NCBI RefSeq assembly: GCF_014697625.1
Contig: NZ_JACJSG010000049.1
Location: 1-57,711 of the forward strand
Reading direction: 5' to 3'
DNA from: Anabaena azotica FACHB-119
Lineage (GTDB): Bacteria > Cyanobacteriota > Cyanobacteriia > Cyanobacteriales > Nostocaceae
DNA length: 57,711 nucleotides
Shown here: positions 52,637 to 57,711 of the stretch, piece after piece
How the letters are laid out: each line of letters opens with the position of its first letter
How positions within the stretch are numbered: the first letter of the stretch is position 1
Notes under the pieces: model-generated
Databases searched by the model: none
Told to the model about the DNA's origin: nothing
What the model saw: the letters and a program-made list of their open reading frames with translations, nothing else
Made by a program: the position numbers and the translations under genes

Positions 52637-55249
52637 CTAACCTTGCAGAATTGCTAAATTTTTCCTCACTGTTATTGTAGTGGGATGCTCATCCCCTAAC
52701 ACCCGTTGACACATCGCCAAAGCTTCGATGTACAAGGATTCGGCTTGACTTAACTTGCCTTGGCTACGGTAAAGAGCAGCTAAATTGTTCAAACTTCCTG
52801 CCACATCGGCATGGTCGCCGACAAACAAGCGCTTTCTCATCGCCAAAGCTTCATCGTACAGGGGTTCGGCTTGATTTAACTTACCTTGGCTATAGTAAAA
52901 AGCAGCTAAATTGTTCAAACTTCGTGCCACATCGGGATGGTCGCCCACAAACAAGCGCTTTCTCATTGCCAAAGCTTCATTGTACAGGGGTTCGGCTTGA
53001 CTTAACTTACCTTGACTATCATAAAGGTAAGCTAAGTTGTTCAAACTTTGTGCCACATCGGGATGGTCGCCCACAAACAAGCGCTTTCTCATTGCCAAAG
53101 CTTCATTGTACAGGGGTTCGGCTTGACTTAACTTGCCTTGGCTATAGTAAAGTGCTGCTAAATTGTTCAAACTTAGTGCCACATTGGGATGGTCGCCCAC
53201 AAACAAGCGCTTTCTCATTGCCAAAGCTTCATCGTAAAGGAGTTCGGCTTGACTTAACTTACCTTGGCTACGGTAAAGTGCAGCTAAATTGTTCAAACTA
53301 TCTGCCACATTGGGATGATCGCCAACAAACAAGTGCTTTCTCATTGCCAAAGCTTCATCGTATAGGGGTTCGGCTTGACTTAACTTGCCTTGGCTATAGT
53401 AAAGTGCAGCTAAATTGTTCAAACTTCGTGCCACATCGGGATGGTTGCCAACAAACAAGCGCTTTCTCATCGCCAAAGCTTCATTGTATAGGGGTTCGGC
53501 TTGACTTAACTTACCTTGGCTATCATAAAGTGCAGCTAAATTGTTCAAACCATGCGCCACATCAGGATGGTCGCCCACAAACAAGCGCTTTCTCATTGCC
53601 AAAGCTTCATCGTACAGGGGTTCGGCTTGACTTAACTTGCCTTGGCTATGGTAAAGTAAAGCTAAATTGTTCAAACTATGCGCCACATGAGGATGGTCGT
53701 CTAAAAATAAAGTTTGACAAACATTGACACATTCTTTGCTCCAAGGTTCTGATAATTGATATAGTCCTTGGCCTTCATAAAATCTTGTCACTCCCACAAA
53801 TACCCAACTCACTTGATCATGCGGAACTGATGCTGGAGAGATGATTTGTACTTCTGCTACTTGCTTAATTTCGGCAATTATCCTATTTCCTAAGTCTTCA
53901 AGATGAGGCACAACATCGCTGAAAAATTCAATATGGTTAGAAGTAGGTGATTGGGGAAGTGTTTGAGCCAAAACTATCATTGCCTTAGCGAAAGTCGTTT
54001 CTAAAATTGATTTCATTTCCCCAGACTCAGCTAACTGTGCTTGTAAAAACCACCGCACTAAAGCATGAATCTTATAATATCCTTCGCTGTCTTCTAACTG
54101 TTGCAACAAATTACGTTTGTAGAGTAGCTTTTTTGCCTCATTTAATTCTTCCGCTTGTAAACCTATACCTCTAAACTTTTCTTTCTCATTAGGTAATGGC
54201 GATGTCACAACCTCTTCATCCGTCGGGGAAACATTAGCAGATTCCTGATTTTCTTCCTCACCTCCACCAGTCGCCACCCACACCACCAATTCCCACAGAA
54301 TCACCTGGGGAGAAAATAAACTCAAAAATATACCTAATTTTTGCGCCACTGGGTCAAGTTCATCCCATGTTAAAGCAAAGGCGGCTTTAACTCCTAGTTG
54401 AGTTGAGGTCAGAGTTTCCCTATCTTGTAAAGCTGCTTCTGTTAATTTGCGTGCTTCCAGTCGCCTTAACATTTCCTCTAGAGATAACTGCAAGTCACCG
54501 ACTAAATAACCCCCCACTAACTGTATCCCCAACGGCAAATATTCCAGACATTCACATATTTTGCTGGCGGCTTCTGCTTGCTTGTCTACTCGTTTGTCCC
54601 TGTTCCCCAAAAGTCGTTTTAACAGTTCTACGGCTTTATCTGGTTCTTTTTCTGGTGAAAGAACATCTAAAAGAATTTCTTGAATAAAATTTGCGTCTAA
54701 ATTTCGCAGTCGAGTAGTCACCAAGACGCGAAAGCGGTTATCGCTGGGTACAACCTCCCGCAAATTAGCTAAGTCTGTCACATCATCGAAGACAACTAAG
54801 ATAGGTAAACTAGATTCAGGATATCTCGACCAACACCAAGCAACTTGTTGTTTTAGGGTTAACAGTCTTCCCCCTAATTCTTGGGGAATCTCCAAACCAA
54901 GGCTGATAAAATACTCTAAAACTTCCCCAGCCAGATTGCTTGACCTATCATTAAACCAAGCAACACCGTCATAATCATTTTCATATCTTCTGGCGTATTG
55001 AATGGCTAACTCTGATTTACCTACCCCTCCCATCCCTGATATAGCCACATAATTACCACGCTGCAAATCTTCATGCAGCAATATTAATTCCTGTTCACGA
55101 CCAACAAAATGAACAGAACCGCGAGGGATAAATTTTGTCGGAGTTAGCTGTTTCTGCCCTTCAATTATTTGTGTACCAATGTTAACTTGACCACCAGGGG
55201 CAACATAAGCACCAACTTTATTAGCAAATTTCCCAAAGTTGTCAACCAT
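52637..55249 (-). CDS. NB-ARC/TPR protein (bacterial NLR) with amyloid-motif-like N-terminus
   Basis: 870 residues. The N-terminal 30 residues contain a GG...NI motif resembling the end of the neighbouring small protein. The NB-ARC STAND ATPase (about 45-450) has Walker A GMGGVGKS (72-79), Walker B LVVFDD (151-156), sensor LVTTR (186-190) and the CLEYLPLG motif. A winged-helix-like linker with KIHALVRWF follows. Eight 42-residue TPRs (about 520-865) are almost identical (SLNNLAALYYSQGKLSQAEP). NLR-type STAND proteins act as sensors that assemble on ligand binding. The downstream frame after its stop would encode a membrane anchor. ATG 55249. Confidence 0.88.
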   Translation of the reverse strand: MVDNFGKFANKVGAYVAPGGQVNIGTQIIEGQKQLTPTKFIPRGSVHFVGREQELILLHEDLQRGNYVAISGMGGVGKSELAIQYARRYENDYDGVAWFNDRSSNLAGEVLEYFISLGLEIPQELGGRLLTLKQQVAWCWSRYPESSLPILVVFDDVTDLANLREVVPSDNRFRVLVTTRLRNLDANFIQEILLDVLSPEKEPDKAVELLKRLLGNRDKRVDKQAEAASKICECLEYLPLGIQLVGGYLVGDLQLSLEEMLRRLEARKLTEAALQDRETLTSTQLGVKAAFALTWDELDPVAQKLGIFLSLFSPQVILWELVVWVATGGGEEENQESANVSPTDEEVVTSPLPNEKEKFRGIGLQAEELNEAKKLLYKRNLLQQLEDSEGYYKIHALVRWFLQAQLAESGEMKSILETTFAKAMIVLAQTLPQSPTSNHIEFFSDVVPHLEDLGNRIIAEIKQVAEVQIISPASVPHDQVSWVFVGVTRFYEGQGLYQLSEPWSKECVNVCQTLFLDDHPHVAHSLNNLALLYHSQGKLSQAEPLYDEALAMRKRLFVGDHPDVAHGLNNLAALYDSQGKLSQAEPLYNEALAMRKRLFVGNHPDVARSLNNLAALYYSQGKLSQAEPLYDEALAMRKHLFVGDHPNVADSLNNLAALYRSQGKLSQAELLYDEALAMRKRLFVGDHPNVALSLNNLAALYYSQGKLSQAEPLYNEALAMRKRLFVGDHPDVAQSLNNLAYLYDSQGKLSQAEPLYNEALAMRKRLFVGDHPDVARSLNNLAAFYYSQGKLNQAEPLYDEALAMRKRLFVGDHADVAGSLNNLAALYRSQGKLSQAESLYIEALAMCQRVLGDEHPTTITVRKNLAILQG
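52690..53700. repeat. Eight tandem 126-bp units encoding the TPR array
   Basis: The 126-bp period is easy to see, for example ACAAGCGCTTTCTCAT recurring every 126 nt (about 52826, 52952 and onward). Units differ at only a few positions, including codons for solvent-exposed residues. Such high internal identity indicates recent amplification or repeat exchange. Confidence 0.9.
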
Positions 55250-55307
55250 AAATGGTTAAAGGTTGCTGTTTGTGTTTATATAATCTGTAAAATCTTTCTC
55301 AACTTCT

Positions 55308-55416
55308 CTGACTTTTCACGGGCTAGAAAACCCCTCTCCAAACCTCTCGCCTGAAAGAAGAAAGACTTTAACTGTTCCCCCTTCCCTGGTAGGGAAGGGG
55401 GTTAGGGGGTTAGGTC
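55308..55416. repeat. Dispersed GC-rich repeat, copy 2 (inverted)
   Basis: It matches the repeat at 38005-38135 in reverse orientation: it starts CTGACTTTTCACGGGCT and ends with a CCCTTCCCT/AGGGAAGGGGG arm pair and TTAGGTC. It lies between the NLR gene and its candidate effector. Confidence 0.7.
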
Positions 55417-55427
55417 AACAAATAACT

Positions 55428-55826
55428 TTAAAACGACATATTTTGAATATTTCCCGTCCCACCAGACATAACTACCTGACCAATTTTATCTGCCAATTTT
55501 TGCAGGTTGGGCGTAGCCATAATTTCCGTAAACTTAGGATTTGTTTCTGCTTTGGCTGCTGCGGCTAAATCCTGCACAGCTTGTTTAACTTCCGGGTTAG
55601 CCTTTGCCACCGATTCTAGCTCAACTACAGCCTTACCATAATCTAGCGGTTCCTCTGGTGCTTTCTCAATTGCCACTACAATCTGAGGAGAGTGTTTTCT
55701 GAGAGTGACAAGAAACTCACCTGTCTTATTCCACAGAGTTTCCCCGACCATTTCACCCGTTCTTTCTAAGGCTTTGGTGGCTACAACAGTCCCAATAGCG
55801 ATCGCCGCAGTAGTTAGAGGTTCCAT
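55428..55826 (-). CDS. Small helical protein, candidate cell-death effector (Bell-domain-like) with C-terminal amyloid motif
   Basis: 132 residues. A hydrophobic N-terminal helix (PLTTAAIAIGTVVATKALE) and further amphipathic helices to about 105 are followed by a short C-terminal segment, ADKIGQVVMSGGTGNIQ (112-128). This aligns with residues 9-25 of the NLR downstream: A, K, G, V, GG and NI are identical. Effector proteins of bacterial NLR amyloid-signalling pairs have this design: a membrane-active helical domain plus a C-terminal motif that copies the NLR's N-terminus. The Bell name is an inference from layout. ATG 55826; 178 bp from the NLR gene, same strand. Confidence 0.65.
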   Translation of the reverse strand: MEPLTTAAIAIGTVVATKALERTGEMVGETLWNKTGEFLVTLRKHSPQIVVAIEKAPEEPLDYGKAVVELESVAKANPEVKQAVQDLAAAAKAETNPKFTEIMATPNLQKLADKIGQVVMSGGTGNIQNMSF

Positions 55827-56001
55827 GTGCTACTTTCTTCAGGTATATAGTATCTCTTTATTAGCACATGATTTCTCTGTATATTTTCGCAACTCAACAA
55901 AAAATTAAGCATAGATAATCCTCGTCACCATAGAGAAATGCGATCGCACCTGCAACTAGTTAATAGGCGATCGCATCTCATAAAAAATTGCCCTAAAACA
56001 A

Positions 56002-56034
56002 AATAAGGGACAAGACCTTGCCTTATCCCTTATT
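56002..56034 (-). terminator. Terminator hairpin for the DUF3386-type gene
   Basis: AATAAGGGA (56002-56010) pairs with TCCCTTATT (56026-56034). Read on the minus strand the stem is followed by a T-rich run (TTTTGTTTT). It lies just after the gene ending at 56073. Confidence 0.65.
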
Positions 56035-56072
56035 TATCATGAGTAACTAAACTCAAACCTTAAAAATTCAAA

Positions 56073-56726
56073 CTAAGCAGCAGGTTCCAACAATTGAATA
56101 TTAGAAAAGACAAACTCTTGCACCGATAATTGTCCTCCTGTTTGCGTGCGAATTTCCCGACGATTGAGAATAAAATAACCCCCAACCTTTTCGTATTCAT
56201 CAACAAAATTACTAACTCCGCCTCTTTGTTCCCCGGTTGCTGGGTCATGATAAACAGAGTCATAGGTGTGAGGCAAATAACCTTCCCCAGTCTCATGAAC
56301 ATCAAAGGTATTGATAGTCACAACCACACCATGAATATGACGGTGAACCAGAGTAACTACATTATTGTGGACTTTATAGCGATCGCCTTCAGCCTTACCG
56401 CCCATCAAAATTTCTACAGCACCATTCTCATCAGTCGCACCATAACGGAAAGTGTTTGCACCGTGAGTTTCCTCAAAAGTGCGGCGGACACGGTGAATAG
56501 CAATTTCCCAAGCTTGTCCGTGAATAGCTTTCTTAGCTGACTCATCATCTACACCCAGAACTTCCGCCTTGAGTTCCGCATTAACGATGACCTTCCCGGT
56601 AATAACCTTATCGTTATCTCTAAAAGTGATATCTGCCGAGTAACCAGGAAAATTCTTATCCCAAGTGTAGCGGTTGTCATAAGCAGCCCGGAAAAGTTCC
56701 TGAGCAGAGAGTTGTGTAACTGTCAT
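56073..56726 (-). CDS. DUF3386-family protein
   Basis: 217 residues from ATG 56726, with AGGAG 7 nt upstream. The sequence has an RAAYDNRYTWDKNFPGYSADI opening, a mostly beta middle (GKVIVNAELKAEVLG), and FVDEYEKVGGYFILNRREIRTQ, with no catalytic motif I can name. I associate it with DUF3386, a cyanobacterial and plant family. No signal peptide. It is divergent from the GAF-LuxR regulator across 102 bp, suggesting shared control. Confidence 0.75.
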   Translation of the reverse strand: MTVTQLSAQELFRAAYDNRYTWDKNFPGYSADITFRDNDKVITGKVIVNAELKAEVLGVDDESAKKAIHGQAWEIAIHRVRRTFEETHGANTFRYGATDENGAVEILMGGKAEGDRYKVHNNVVTLVHRHIHGVVVTINTFDVHETGEGYLPHTYDSVYHDPATGEQRGGVSNFVDEYEKVGGYFILNRREIRTQTGGQLSVQEFVFSNIQLLEPAA

Positions 56727-56828
56727 GTGCTTCTCCTAGCGCAATTAGTTATAGTCGCTTTTTACCTTTACTGGTACTAGCATAGAAGTAATTGTTGAGT
56801 CTCGCATAGACCCCAACTGGGTACACTT

Positions 56829-57503
56829 ATGGCTAATACTCTACATGATGTATTTGGTGCGATCGCCAACCTACGTAGTGAGCAAGAATTACAACCAACG
56901 CTCATGGATAAGATTGGTGAATACTTTGGTGTGCAACGTTGGGGCATATATCTAATAGATAATGAAACAAAAGCAGACACCAAAGCGCAAACCATCCCCG
57001 CCGTCTGCTTAGAAAGCAACCCCGTAGGCCGCTACGTAGTTGAGCGCCACGCCCCCGCCCACGAACAGTTAATACTAACCCCAGAAGACTGGAAAGACTT
57101 CTGCCCACGCCACGACCACGGCCACGTCATGACCGGGCCGATAATTTGTGATGGTCGCCTCATCGGTACTATCAACTTCGCCCGCGACAAAGGCAAACCA
57201 GCCTTTACCGCCAACGACCTAGCCGACCTCAGCGCCGTTTGCATCCATCTATCAACCAAACTCTCCACGCTCAAAACCAACCCCACAATATTCAAACCAT
57301 CAACATCCAATCCCCTAACACCGCGCGAATTAGAAATAGCCGAACTAGTAGCCCAAGGACTAACCAACGCAGAAATCGCCGAAAAACTGTGGATTACTCA
57401 AAACTCCGTCAAACAAGCCCTCAAAAGAATGTTCCGCAAACTAGGAGTCTCAGCCCGTGCCGAAATGGTTGCCAAACTACAAGACTTATTAGTTCATAAA
57501 TAA
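56829..57503 (+). CDS. GAF-LuxR transcriptional regulator
   Basis: 224 residues. A GAF-like sensory domain (about 5-145, with MDKIGEYFGVQRWGIYLID and a CPRHDHGHVMTGPIICDGRLIGTINFAR core) is joined to a LuxR-type helix-turn-helix (about 160-220, NPLTPRELEIAELVAQGLTNAEIAEKLWITQNSVKQALKRMFRKLGV, quoted in parts: LTPRELEIAELVAQGLTNAEI and SVKQALKRMFRKLGV). The two Cys residues and nearby His could be a ligand or redox site, but this is not shown. The gene is divergent from the DUF3386 gene. Confidence 0.87.
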   Translation: MANTLHDVFGAIANLRSEQELQPTLMDKIGEYFGVQRWGIYLIDNETKADTKAQTIPAVCLESNPVGRYVVERHAPAHEQLILTPEDWKDFCPRHDHGHVMTGPIICDGRLIGTINFARDKGKPAFTANDLADLSAVCIHLSTKLSTLKTNPTIFKPSTSNPLTPRELEIAELVAQGLTNAEIAEKLWITQNSVKQALKRMFRKLGVSARAEMVAKLQDLLVHK

Positions 57504-57510
57504 AAATCTT

Positions 57511-57549
57511 AGAGGCTGTAAAGCTTGTAAATCATGACTTACAGCCTCT
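57511..57549 (+). terminator. Perfect 11-bp hairpin after the GAF-LuxR gene
   Basis: AGAGGCTGTAA (57511-57521) pairs perfectly with TTACAGCCTCT (57539-57549) over a 17-nt loop. The plus strand lacks a strong T-run after it, while the minus strand has one, so it may work in both directions. Confidence 0.7.
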
Positions 57550-57586
57550 TATACTCACAAATCTTGAAAAAACATTGATTCACCTC

Positions 57587-57615
57587 TTGACGCTCCTAAA
57601 AAAACTCGCTATTCT
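57587..57615 (+). promoter_or_regulatory. Sigma-70-type promoter reading out of the window
   Basis: TTGACG (57587-57592), a 17-bp spacer and TATTCT (57610-57615). The remaining 96 bases are a leader with no start codon in a convincing frame. The controlled gene lies to the right of the window. Confidence 0.5.
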
Positions 57616-57711
57616 AGATAAGTGTCAAGGCGAGACAGCCAAGACAACCGAACCGAGAAAAAAGAATACTTTGAAAGCTTAAACAAAAAACCAATCCTCG
57701 TCAAACAAATT

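Noticed and set aside
52637..53700. CRISPR array in the repeat-rich region
   Set aside because: Repeats are 126 bp, contiguous and coding, with no spacers.
52924..53727. 267-codon plus-strand frame with a repeated peptide (HRDGRPQTSAFSLPKL type)
   Set aside because: It is the complement of the TPR-encoding repeats. The period reflects the 126-bp units, and the minus-strand NB-ARC/TPR protein explains the region fully.

Overview
The window comes from a filamentous, Nostocales-type cyanobacterium (Nostoc, Anabaena or Trichormus-like). Three things point there: the very frequent GCGATCGC (HIP1) octamer in genes and gaps, the 7-bp tandem repeats (GGGACTG, GGGTGTA, AGTCATT types), and the gene families present (cyanobacterial Omp85, CIA30-Rossmann fusion, fused TrpE-TrpG, NB-ARC/TPR proteins). 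No rRNA, tRNA or CRISPR array was recognised.

Layout. 0.3-9 kb: two FHA-domain genes, endonuclease V, a membrane protein, a Tat-type aldo/keto reductase, a C5-cytosine DNA methyltransferase and a Uma2-family nuclease-like gene. 9-16.5 kb: an outer-membrane and lipid A block on the minus strand in the order omp85-lpxC-fabZ-lpxA-lpxB, with purC upstream. lpxB carries an in-frame heptanucleotide repeat array at its 5' end. 16.5-18 kb: a gene-poor stretch with a structured, IscB/HEARO-like RNA element bounded by ATGA, then a small conserved gene.

18.2-34.6 kb: the highlight, an eleven-gene minus-strand block. It reads trpE(G)-trpC-trpA-trpB-trpD, then a tryptophan-oxidase-like flavoenzyme (RebO/StaO/VioA type), an iminopyruvate-dimer synthase (RebD/StaD/VioB type), an FAD monooxygenase of RebC/StaC type, an O-methyltransferase, a glutathione S-transferase-like protein and a cytochrome P450. 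This is the enzyme set of an indolocarbazole/bisindole pathway with its own tryptophan supply. The anthranilate synthase has an altered tryptophan-binding motif. A 1.7-kb gene-free region upstream holds three copies of an 11-mer, two of them as a nested palindrome.

36-50.8 kb: housekeeping and accessory genes: a UbiD decarboxylase, ftsI with a candidate FtsL-like partner, a small lipoprotein, glgB with a clear terminator, a hydrolase, a HugZ-like protein, the CIA30 fusion and a MocR regulator with a palindromic operator candidate. 50.8-55.8 kb: a conflict island with a DUF433/DUF5615 module, a fused MNT-HEPN protein, and a bacterial NLR (NB-ARC plus eight nearly identical TPRs). The NLR N-terminus resembles the C-terminus of the small protein encoded just upstream, the arrangement of amyloid-signalling NLR/effector pairs. 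56-57.7 kb: a DUF3386-type gene, a GAF-LuxR regulator, and a promoter pointing out of the window.

No database search was possible. Family names rest on motifs read from the translated sequence and on memory of those families.
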